A stretch of DNA of 22,190 nt from a virus. The stretch covers positions 1 to 22,190 of the IMG/VR virus record IMGVR_UViG_3300042691_030010; one strand, 5' to 3'. The notes beneath the pieces were generated by a model that saw nothing but the letters and a program-made list of their open reading frames with translations, searched no databases and was not told the DNA's origin. The translations under genes and the position numbers were made by a program. This document shows, piece by piece, positions 12,903-19,619 of the stretch; the stretch's first letter is position 1, and the number at the start of each line of letters is the position of its first letter.

Positions 12903-14857
12903 TAGTTAATCCCTGCTTTGCGGAAAGTTTGTCCTTGCGCTTGCGTTGGGTTGGCCGCGGCTTTCATCAGTTGCTCTTTTAAGCTAAATGCGATGCGGTC
13001 GGGCTCCATGTTTTCTTTGAACTGGTTTTCTATGCGAATGCCACCGTTGATTGTAGTTTGCATTTGCACGGCTGCCTTGCCGTCCTCAAGACCTTTAAAA
13101 TACTTCTCAAGGATGTCATCTATTCCAGCGTTGAATGCTTCATTTACTGGCATCGATTTGCCGAATTTGTCATTGCCCATGCCTGGAATGAAGGAGGCCA
13201 TATCATTTGCGACATTGATAAATGTTTGCATGATAGCGAACATCAAGCCTTGAAAGCCCGCAATTGCTTGAATGATTTTATCAGCAAGCCAGTTGAGCAC
13301 GTCACCGAGCATTTGCAGTAAATCGATTGAGCCCATAAACAAAGTGGGATCAAGGAACGTGCCGAGTATTCTTGCCACGGCATCAAATGGCTTGTCGAGC
13401 ATTCCGAAGATGATGCCAAACTTCGCAAACGCTTCGCTGATCTTCGGTAGAGAGTTGGCAAAGCGTTCGGCTGCGGAAAACTTCGCATACGCAAATGCCC
13501 GACTAAAGAGTTGGAAAACGGCCACTAATACGCCAAGCGGGACAAGGATGCGAGAAATAAACACAGTCGCGGCATTTGCAAATTTAAACGCAATACTGGC
13601 GCCGCTCCACAATTTGGTCCAAAAACCACCCGACAGAAGTGTGGTAAATCCCGCGCTGATCCAGCCGCCGATTTTTCCGAACATCGCACCACTTGGTATC
13701 AATTTAGCCACATCAAATGTCAGAAGACTCTTGACGGCACTCCATGCGCTACCTTCGAGCACGTGGATTACTCCAGAAAGAGCGGCCAATGCTGCAGATA
13801 CAAACGGAATGCGAATTCCAAGTGTGGTGAGTATCCAGTTCAGCGCGTGAAGACCGCTAACCCACGACATTATCGTGGCCGCAAGTTTTATGTCGCTCGA
13901 CAATGATCTAACTTGCATAAAAACAGCGATCAATTGCGGAAGATCCCCAACAAATCCCTGAATCATTTGACCCAAGCGCAAGGCAATCGTGCGGCCTTCG
14001 TTATCCAAGAAGTTATTTAGCTTGTGAAAAGCTGGCAGCACAAAGCCCAAGATTGCGTCACCAATCGGCCTCAAAACCGAGAAGGGGCCTTTTATGGCTT
14101 CCGCTAAGCGGCGCATTTCGGCGGTGAGCGTGCGAGCATTGGCCTCAACGACTTTCGTGTTGCTTGAGAATTGCGCGAGAGCGGCAGTCAAAGTCTGAAG
14201 ACGTTTTTCAGGCGTCAGCGCATTGAATTTTTGCGTATTGCCAGCAAATGGCTTCATCGCGCTAGTTTCATTTGTAAGGCGTTGGTAGAGAGTGTCTCCG
14301 CCGTTCACTCGGCCCCCAATGGTGTCCATCAATTGCCCTGTGGCTAGACCCGCATCAACTCCCAAAATCGGAGCTGACTTTAAAAACTGGCGCGATAGAT
14401 CTATGGACTTTTTGAAAGAAGTGTCATCCATCCCGTGATTGAGAAGATTAGCGCCCACTAGCTTGGTCATGTTGACCATTTCGCCAGCAGGTAGAGAAAA
14501 CTCAGAGGCTTTTTTTCTGATGTCTTCCATCACCGACGCCGAGCTCATCATTGCATCTTCAAAGGAAAGAGCTTTTCCAATGTTCGCCATCATGATGTTA
14601 GAAAGCGCGAGCTGTGACTTGGTAAACTCATCCGAAGACTTGACCGCGGCGCCTAGGGCTCCGAGGATTCCCCCAGCGCCCAGGCCCATTTGTGCAACGA
14701 TTCCCATCGATAGGCGTTGAAACGAAGTCAGAGCATCATCGGCAGCGGTCGAGAGCCGTTCAACATGAGTCTGCAATGTTCTTGAATCAGCAACAGCGTG
14801 GCCAATATCAAAACGAAACTCTGTCAGAACATTGAAAACCTGCTGCTGAACCGACAT
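12902..14857 (-). CDS. Tail tape measure protein
   Basis: 651 aa, the longest gene here, directly after the tail assembly chaperone genes. It is helical at the start (coiled coil about 20-50), has GQLMDTIGGRVNGGDTLYQR in a conserved N-terminal region, and several hydrophobic segments in the middle (about 310-370 and 425-465, for example ILVPLGVLVAVFQLF) that are typical of tape measures that insert into the membrane on ejection. At about 0.15 nm per residue it predicts a tail near 100 nm. No lysozyme or peptidase domain was seen. Confidence 0.9.
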   Translation of the reverse strand: MSVQQQVFNVLTEFRFDIGHAVADSRTLQTHVERLSTAADDALTSFQRLSMGIVAQMGLGAGGILGALGAAVKSSDEFTKSQLALSNIMMANIGKALSFEDAMMSSASVMEDIRKKASEFSLPAGEMVNMTKLVGANLLNHGMDDTSFKKSIDLSRQFLKSAPILGVDAGLATGQLMDTIGGRVNGGDTLYQRLTNETSAMKPFAGNTQKFNALTPEKRLQTLTAALAQFSSNTKVVEANARTLTAEMRRLAEAIKGPFSVLRPIGDAILGFVLPAFHKLNNFLDNEGRTIALRLGQMIQGFVGDLPQLIAVFMQVRSLSSDIKLAATIMSWVSGLHALNWILTTLGIRIPFVSAALAALSGVIHVLEGSAWSAVKSLLTFDVAKLIPSGAMFGKIGGWISAGFTTLLSGGFWTKLWSGASIAFKFANAATVFISRILVPLGVLVAVFQLFSRAFAYAKFSAAERFANSLPKISEAFAKFGIIFGMLDKPFDAVARILGTFLDPTLFMGSIDLLQMLGDVLNWLADKIIQAIAGFQGLMFAIMQTFINVANDMASFIPGMGNDKFGKSMPVNEAFNAGIDDILEKYFKGLEDGKAAVQMQTTINGGIRIENQFKENMEPDRIAFSLKEQLMKAAANPTQAQGQTFRKAGIN

Positions 14858-14859
14858 GC

Positions 14860-14988
14860 TCAGACCTCTTTTCCCGACTCCGCTTGAATAATCTCAAGCA
14901 AGTGCTCGGTCACAACTTGGAATTGCCAAGGTGACATATTTAAAACGTCATCGGGTCGCATCGACGTATATCGACAGATCCAAGTCAT
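14860..14988 (-). CDS. 42-aa second tail-chaperone ORF
   Basis: Begins as an ATGA overlap with the chaperone stop and ends 2 nt before the tape measure. The protein has Trp, Met and Arg near its start, then RPDDVLNMSPWQFQVVTEHL and a helical end. This is where most tailed phages encode the second half of the chaperone (gpT, gpE') by -1 frameshift. Here no good slippery heptamer was found in frame; the last chaperone codons are GGA AAC AAA. Reinitiation at the overlapping ATG is the simpler reading. Confidence 0.7.
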   Translation of the reverse strand: MTWICRYTSMRPDDVLNMSPWQFQVVTEHLLEIIQAESGKEV

Positions 14989-15335
14989 TTGTTTCCAAAG
15001 GGCACGACTTCGATCTGGCACTTTTGCAAAAAATCTTCACCGTCATCAACGCCCATGACTTTCGCCAATGCCTTACAAAGCTGCGAATATTCTTGATAAG
15101 AAAAAATGTTGTCCAGATTCTCAAGCTCCATCGGGCGCATGTCCTTGCCGTCTACTTGCACGACAAGAATCTTAATCAACTCGCCTTGCATGAGTGCGCC
15201 AAGAACCAGCTGATTGTCGCCTGCACGTTTTGCGACGGCTTGAATCGCCATTTCCTGATGCTTGATTTTGAAATCTCGAAGCAAAACTTCTTTTCCAGAA
15301 CCTAGAACAACTTTATGAACGAATTCCTGTGACAT
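14985..15335 (-). CDS. Tail assembly chaperone
   Basis: 116 aa. Position between tube and tape measure plus the pattern KVVLGSGKEVLLRDFKIKHQ, AGDNQLVLGALMQGELIKIL and YSQLCKALAKVMG fit tail assembly chaperones of myophages (gpE/gp41-like). They bind the tape measure and keep it ready for tube polymerisation. They are absent from the virion. AAGGAG precedes the ATG. The terminator upstream, after the tube gene, should lower its expression relative to sheath and tube. Confidence 0.75.
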   Translation of the reverse strand: MSQEFVHKVVLGSGKEVLLRDFKIKHQEMAIQAVAKRAGDNQLVLGALMQGELIKILVVQVDGKDMRPMELENLDNIFSYQEYSQLCKALAKVMGVDDGEDFLQKCQIEVVPFGNK

Positions 15336-15368
15336 GGGGTTGTGTCTCCTTATGCTTTGATTATCGTC

Positions 15369-15401
15369 TAAAATAAAAAGGCGCGAAGTTTCCCCCGCGC
15401 C
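15369..15401 (-). terminator. Intrinsic terminator/attenuator after the tail tube gene
   Basis: Leftward: stem GGCGCGGGG / CTTCGCGCC (9 bp, two G·U pairs) closed by a GAAA loop and followed by TTTTTATTTTA. It fills most of the only roughly 100-bp gap in the tail operon. It would set sheath and tube, needed in many copies, above the tape-measure and baseplate genes, which then depend on read-through or another promoter. Confidence 0.85.
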
Positions 15402-15436
15402 AGTCCGACGAATGATGCCTTGTCGGTTTTTTTAAA

Positions 15437-15859
15437 TTACAGAGGAAGGCGGCCAGCAGCTTGGAATTCCAAACGCTTGGTCATTTTCTCTTTCAGGCCA
15501 CCGGCCTTTTTGCTCATTTTGAACTGACAATCAAAATAAACGTAGGACTTGGTTTGTCCGTTCGGGTAGTTCTCAGTGAGAAGAACTGTGATTTCTTCTA
15601 CACCAATCCCGTTTAGGTTATTGGTTACAAGCGCGTCGATGAATTCATCAACCGATGCGTCTTTTACTTCCAATTCCATCGAGCCCGACCAGCCTTCGAT
15701 TGCCTGATCGCCTTCGCCGTACTGAGCGCCGACGTAGAAACTGCGTGAAAACGAAGATTCTTGGTTAACATCAACCGAAGAGATATGAACCAGGCCAGTT
15801 TGCGCACCGGCTTTGAAAATCTTGATAACACCCTGATGACCGCGAATTGATGCTGACAT
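15437..15859 (-). CDS. Tail tube protein
   Basis: 140 aa directly after the sheath gene. The beta-rich pattern IRGHQGVIKIF, then SGSMELEVKDASVDEFIDAL and KRLEFQAAGRLPL fits the myophage tube family (gpFII/XkdM-like fold). It stacks as hexamer rings inside the sheath and is the DNA channel. The ATG overlaps the sheath stop (TAATG). The terminator follows the gene. Confidence 0.85.
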   Translation of the reverse strand: MSASIRGHQGVIKIFKAGAQTGLVHISSVDVNQESSFSRSFYVGAQYGEGDQAIEGWSGSMELEVKDASVDEFIDALVTNNLNGIGVEEITVLLTENYPNGQTKSYVYFDCQFKMSKKAGGLKEKMTKRLEFQAAGRLPL

Positions 15860-17307
15860 TATGCTTCTCCTTCAGTGACAACGACCGACTCGCCAATTTC
15901 CGCCTGCAATACGATGAAACGCATCGAGCTGTAAATGCGGCGTTTGTAAAGAACCTTAAAGAAACCCGCAGCAATCGACGCGTCTGTGTTCAACGACTCG
16001 GTGTCGATGAGCTTCGCAAGACCGCTTGCAACTTCGGAATTCTTCGGCAAAATGCCAGAGTTTTCTTGCTCGTTATCCCAGCGAACAATCGCGGCTTTCA
16101 CTTCTGAACGATTTTGCAAAGTGTTCGGCGCGTTCTGATAGTTTTTCAGATACTTCGCAATCGACACGGCAAGATAGTCAGCCATGCGTCGGCGCATAAC
16201 CATGATTTTCGAGCTGTTAGAAATCTGAGTCACAACGCCGGATTTCACTTTAAAGCCGATGTCGGAATCATATTCAAAAGCAGAGATTCCAGCATCTTTA
16301 AGCGCAATGTAGTTAGCGCGTGACAGGTTCAGTTTTAGACCTGTGATGCCGCCAAGATACTGCGAGTTAGAAACATATGCCGGATCGATATGCGGCGCAC
16401 TTTGCGACAATATCGAAGCGTACCAGCTCGCGGGCGATTGATACACGTTAGCGCCACCGATGACAGTTTGCACCCATGGGTAAGCGTATATAATGCGGCC
16501 TTCAGTGTCGCGGTAGTCAGCAACATCAGTGATTGCATTGGCGACAGTGTCGCTCTCTGCGCCAGCAATGATCACCATTTTGTCGGCGGTCGCTGCGGCG
16601 TGGGCTTCGAGGTAGCCGTTTCGTGTGTCGTTGTAAACGTCTAGGAAAAGGAAGTTTCCAGCGCCTTCGACTTCGCATTCTGCAATTGCATCTTCATAGT
16701 CACCATTTACAATTGTACCGTCTGAACCAGTAGCTAGGGCAGTGGCCGCGGCGTTTGTTGGTTCGGCAGCAGTAGAGTTAACAACGGCTGTGATAAGTTT
16801 TGAAGCGGCAAACGTGCTCGATGTGATGTCAGCAATTTCAACATCGTCGTAAACTTCAACCGGCAAAACTGCGGTCGAATTGGTGTCTGCAATTGTATAT
16901 TTTTTTCCAACATTGGTGCCCGTTGCAATGGTAACAGTAATGCCGTTGCCGTATGCGCCTTTGCCTTGTTTCGCAGAAAAAGTAATGCGATCAGTTGTAC
17001 TTGATTGAAAGGCTTTAGTTGCAACTACACCGTCAGCAGCAATTACGCGAGCAATTCGCAGGCGACCGAACTTTTTGTTCTTCAACGCCTTGTTGCCCTC
17101 AAAATCAGGGTCAGCGCCGTAAACTTCATGCAACTCACCGATTGAACCAACTTCAGCCAGCGGAGCAAGTCCGCGCTCAAATTGACCAACCAGAATTGCG
17201 ACGTTTGCCTCGACGCCTGAAATGTTAGGCGCGGGTGCGGTTTCGTTTATGATAATGCCATCGACATCATCAAACTCAGTCGGATTCGTGCTTCGATAAA
17301 TTGCCAT
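15859..17307 (-). CDS. Contractile tail sheath protein
   Basis: 482 aa. N-terminal IIINETAPAPNISGVEANVA and ILVGQFERGLAPL, and the C-terminal ALKDAGISAFEYDSDIGFKV, then VTQISNSSKIMVMRRRMADY, are conserved sheath features; the YLAVSIAKYLKNYQ region forms the inner contact. The middle insertion (about 100-190, Thr/Ala-rich) is the surface-exposed variable domain. Sheath and tube together show the tail is contractile. The start overlaps the upstream tail-terminator stop. Confidence 0.95.
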   Translation of the reverse strand: MAIYRSTNPTEFDDVDGIIINETAPAPNISGVEANVAILVGQFERGLAPLAEVGSIGELHEVYGADPDFEGNKALKNKKFGRLRIARVIAADGVVATKAFQSSTTDRITFSAKQGKGAYGNGITVTIATGTNVGKKYTIADTNSTAVLPVEVYDDVEIADITSSTFAASKLITAVVNSTAAEPTNAAATALATGSDGTIVNGDYEDAIAECEVEGAGNFLFLDVYNDTRNGYLEAHAAATADKMVIIAGAESDTVANAITDVADYRDTEGRIIYAYPWVQTVIGGANVYQSPASWYASILSQSAPHIDPAYVSNSQYLGGITGLKLNLSRANYIALKDAGISAFEYDSDIGFKVKSGVVTQISNSSKIMVMRRRMADYLAVSIAKYLKNYQNAPNTLQNRSEVKAAIVRWDNEQENSGILPKNSEVASGLAKLIDTESLNTDASIAAGFFKVLYKRRIYSSMRFIVLQAEIGESVVVTEGEA

Positions 17308-17891
17308 TAGCTCTCCTCAATATTTGTGGACTGAGCAACGATCTCGACCGTTGTCTCAACAGTTTCAATAATGTTCTCGACCGATTCGCGAATTGCGTGA
17401 CAATGCGAAGTTAGCGACACAATCAAGCGCCACTCTTTACGTTGTGAGCTGATCTCACTGTCCTCGTAGTTCACGCTAACTAAATCAAATCTTGCAATCG
17501 CATCAAAGTAATCGGCCAAAGTTAGCGAAAGACCATGCACGGGAAATCCACCGCTCATCACATTCATGACGTTTGTAAACATCACGTGCCTTTCTTCTTT
17601 CGTCCGGCACCAAAAATCTAGTTGTAACTCACAATCAAATTGCCCGATGACCCATTGCAAACTTGCGAAAATATCCTCTGGGTCACTATCGTCAGTTGCA
17701 CCCTGAACAAAAATATATGGGGTGCATGGGGTGAAGTTTGGCGCACCTTTAAAATCGATGGAAAGTGAAGGGTATTTCAGTTGCACGTTAGCCGCTGGGA
17801 ACCCTTCGACCACTTGCTCAAGTGAGGCGATTTCGCTGTCAAAGTGAGCGCCCAGGCTTTTGATTAAGGCTTTGGTAAAATCATTCGCCAC
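17307..17891 (-). CDS. Tail terminator / tail completion protein
   Basis: 194 aa located just before the sheath gene, where Mu and related phages encode the tail terminator. It has a mixed alpha/beta composition; FDCELQLDFWCRTKEERHV and EWRLIVSLTSHCH are beta strands around the core. The extended acidic C-terminal tail (ENIIETVETTVEIVAQ) is not typical. It probably caps the tube and joins it to the neck. The call rests on position and rough pattern, not on firm family motifs. Confidence 0.6.
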   Translation of the reverse strand: MANDFTKALIKSLGAHFDSEIASLEQVVEGFPAANVQLKYPSLSIDFKGAPNFTPCTPYIFVQGATDDSDPEDIFASLQWVIGQFDCELQLDFWCRTKEERHVMFTNVMNVMSGGFPVHGLSLTLADYFDAIARFDLVSVNYEDSEISSQRKEWRLIVSLTSHCHAIRESVENIIETVETTVEIVAQSTNIEES

Positions 17892-18348
17892 GTTTGAGGT
17901 ACTCCGCTTTGATGTAGTCGATTATTCTTGGAATCATGTTGAGCATAATGTGTTTAGGCATTTGCCCTTGGTCGTGGATCTTTTGTTGCGTGTACTTAGC
18001 CAGCCCCCAAACCGCCGAAGAGTAGTCGGGCGGCTGTGAAGGATCTTGCAGCACGCGCTTGGCCCACTGAAGCAAGGGGCGGATCGGTACCCAAGTCCCA
18101 GCTCTAGTGCCGTATTCGATAAATGCAGCATGTGGGGCCGTGTTGCCTAAGACTGCACCGAATTCCGTTTCGCTAAAATCCCAGCTCGCAGCATAGAGAC
18201 CAGTGTCAACAGGCGAGGCCGCCACAAGATCCGGCACAGAGCGAGCAATGCCCAAAAGCGTCGCTTGCTTCAGCTCCGCAATGTGCTTCTCGCTATATGC
18301 GCCGAGCTCTTTTGCCAGGTCTTGCATGTTGACGACTTTTGACGGCAT
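17881..18348 (-). CDS. HK97 gp10-like neck protein
   Basis: 155 aa. SPVDTGLYAASWDF and APHAAFIEYGTRAGTWVPIR are the family signature of HK97 gp10-like proteins (PVDTG..., A.fiEYGT...). These help join head and tail. It has a 5' helix (LAKELGAYSEKHIAELKQ) and a C-terminal helix. It overlaps the tail-terminator gene by 11 nt and starts after the preceding TAG with no gap. Confidence 0.88.
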   Translation of the reverse strand: MPSKVVNMQDLAKELGAYSEKHIAELKQATLLGIARSVPDLVAASPVDTGLYAASWDFSETEFGAVLGNTAPHAAFIEYGTRAGTWVPIRPLLQWAKRVLQDPSQPPDYSSAVWGLAKYTQQKIHDQGQMPKHIMLNMIPRIIDYIKAEYLKRGE

Positions 18349-18705
18349 CTATACGCCAGTCTTTTGGAGCTTAGACTTGACTTTTTCTCCTGTTATTCTC
18401 TTTGCCACTTGTTTATTTGATTCGCCCTTGCCTTTTTTCATGACCTTGATTGAACCAAGAGCGGCCCCACCAAGAGCGCCAAGTAAAGTCGCTTTTAATG
18501 CCATTTTTGGATTTGGGTTTTTCCATGTCGCCGCAATCCCAGCCAACGCGCCAGCCGCAGCCCCTTTTCCTACGCCAATTTGCTTCGTTTTTGTGATTTC
18601 ACGTTTAGCCCCATAACGCTTTGATGTCCCTTGTGGAGCACTTCCTTTACCTTTCAATGGCACCACGCGCCCATTGACTCTTACGAAACGTACACCTTCA
18701 GCCAT
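18349..18705 (-). CDS. 118-aa GRVVP-tagged Gly/Ala-zipper protein (third of trio)
   Basis: Starts MAEGVRFVRVNGRVVPL, nearly identical to the start of the preceding gene, then a very basic linker, then a Gly/Ala-rich hydrophobic stretch (GKGAAAGALAGIAATW and LLGALGGAALGSI, about 47-90) resembling Gly-zipper membrane segments, then a basic tail (KQVAKRITGEKVKSK). The predicted charge is strongly positive. Start is TAAATG-coupled. The mix of basic ends and Gly-zipper could suit a virion protein that enters membrane or contacts DNA during ejection; this is inference. No family was recognised. Confidence 0.75.
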   Translation of the reverse strand: MAEGVRFVRVNGRVVPLKGKGSAPQGTSKRYGAKREITKTKQIGVGKGAAAGALAGIAATWKNPNPKMALKATLLGALGGAALGSIKVMKKGKGESNKQVAKRITGEKVKSKLQKTGV

Positions 18706-19577
18706 TTATTTATTTCCTTTTTTTGACATTGCGAAGCCAACAATTGCGCCAGAGGCCGCAGCACTTGCCACAGAAAGAGCGGCGATTTTCAATCCGCCCG
18801 CGTACCTGCTCAATTTAATTAGTCGGGAGCTCTTGGCGAGTTTCTGCGTATAGGTGGACCTTAACGGCGGTGGCGGCAGAGTGTGATTTAAATAGGCGTC
18901 TTTCATCGCCTTAATAAACTTTTTATGCCCAGCTCTCTCTATGTCGTTCATAACCAGCATCGACACACCACGAGACTCTAGTTTCTTTTGAGCAACATGA
19001 GCCGCCCCGCCGAGGAGTGTTGCACCAACTGCAACTTTCGCTAGGTTTTTTGCTTTTTCTCGCACTGGCACGACTCGGCCACGGACGCGAATGAAGCGAA
19101 CGCCTTCAGCCATTAGAATGGTACCTCATCATGCTTGTTGCGCAGGGGAACAACGCGCCCGTTGATGTTTCTAAAGGTCACACCGCGATTATCGAAAGTT
19201 TGCTTGGTGAGAACGCGGAAATCGCGATTCGGCGGCACACGTCCGTCTTGCGTTTGGTAGCCACCTTTTAAATCATCAATCGCTTGCTCGGCCAGGTTAT
19301 CGAACTTTTTTGATTGCCGCTGCATGACGGTCTTATAAAAATCATTTTTGTTTCTGAATCCCAATGCGCCGTAAAAGCCTGGGAAAGTGGATTGTGTGCC
19401 GAAGTTTTTTACGACGTTTCCATTTTCATCTTTGCCGACGTTTCTTTTTCCGGCTTCGGCGCTTTGCACCTGTGAGGTCATTTCATCAATACGAGACTCC
19501 ACAAGTGGGGCGGCCTTCATTACCTTTTGCTTATTCACAATTGGGATGACGCGGCCATTGATTCGCACAAAGCGAAT
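18655..19577 (-). repeat. Four copies of a 13-residue RFxRxxGRVVP motif across three genes
   Basis: Copies encoded at 18655-18693, 19063-19101, 19143-19181 and 19539-19577. Consensus [VI]-[RT]-F-x-[RN]-[VI]-x-G-R-V-[VI]-P-[ILV]. Three are N-terminal and one is near the C-terminus of the largest protein. The DNA copies differ at many third positions, so the repeat is seen at the protein level and is not a recent DNA duplication. Confidence 0.8.
18706..19113 (-). CDS. 135-aa GRVVP-tagged protein with two hydrophobic segments (second of trio)
   Basis: Starts MAEGVRFIRVRGRVVPV, then a Lys-rich linker and a first Gly/Ala segment (LAKVAVGATLLGGAAHVAQ, about 24-42). A hydrophilic middle (50-100) contains AGHKKFIKAMKDAYLNHTLP. 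A second hydrophobic segment (GGLKIAALSVASAAASGAIV) precedes the basic end SKKGNK. Bases in the shared start differ from those of the neighbouring gene mostly at synonymous positions, so the protein motif is kept by selection. The start overlaps the previous stop (TAATG). Function unknown. Confidence 0.75.
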   Translation of the reverse strand: MAEGVRFIRVRGRVVPVREKAKNLAKVAVGATLLGGAAHVAQKKLESRGVSMLVMNDIERAGHKKFIKAMKDAYLNHTLPPPPLRSTYTQKLAKSSRLIKLSRYAGGLKIAALSVASAAASGAIVGFAMSKKGNK

Positions 19578-19619
19578 TTGCGGAGCATTGGCGTTGTCTT
19601 TAAAATCACGCGCTGCCAC
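19113..19619 (-). CDS. 168-aa protein with GRVVP tag at both ends (first of trio)
   Basis: GTG start overlapping the upstream stop (TAGTG). It holds the motif twice: IRFVRINGRVIPI at 15-27 and VTFRNINGRVVPL at 147-159, with DNRG before the second copy. The middle is hydrophilic (GYQTQDGRVPPNRDFRVL and NFGTQSTFPGFYGALGF), unlike the two downstream genes, with no Gly-zipper. A protein with the tag at both ends could bridge two binding sites on the virion or chaperone the others. I cannot name a family. It is soluble by inspection. Confidence 0.75.
   Translation of the reverse strand: MAARDFKDNANAPQIRFVRINGRVIPIVNKQKVMKAAPLVESRIDEMTSQVQSAEAGKRNVGKDENGNVVKNFGTQSTFPGFYGALGFRNKNDFYKTVMQRQSKKFDNLAEQAIDDLKGGYQTQDGRVPPNRDFRVLTKQTFDNRGVTFRNINGRVVPLRNKHDEVPF

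Noticed and set aside
13272-13850. 192-aa open frame on the plus strand
   Set aside because: Lies inside the tape measure gene on the opposite strand; residue pattern looks like reverse-frame translation, not a protein.
14985-15010. Programmed -1 frameshift site at the end of the tail chaperone
   Set aside because: A CCCTTTG heptamer is present but in the wrong frame, and GGA AAC AAA does not allow good re-pairing after a slip.
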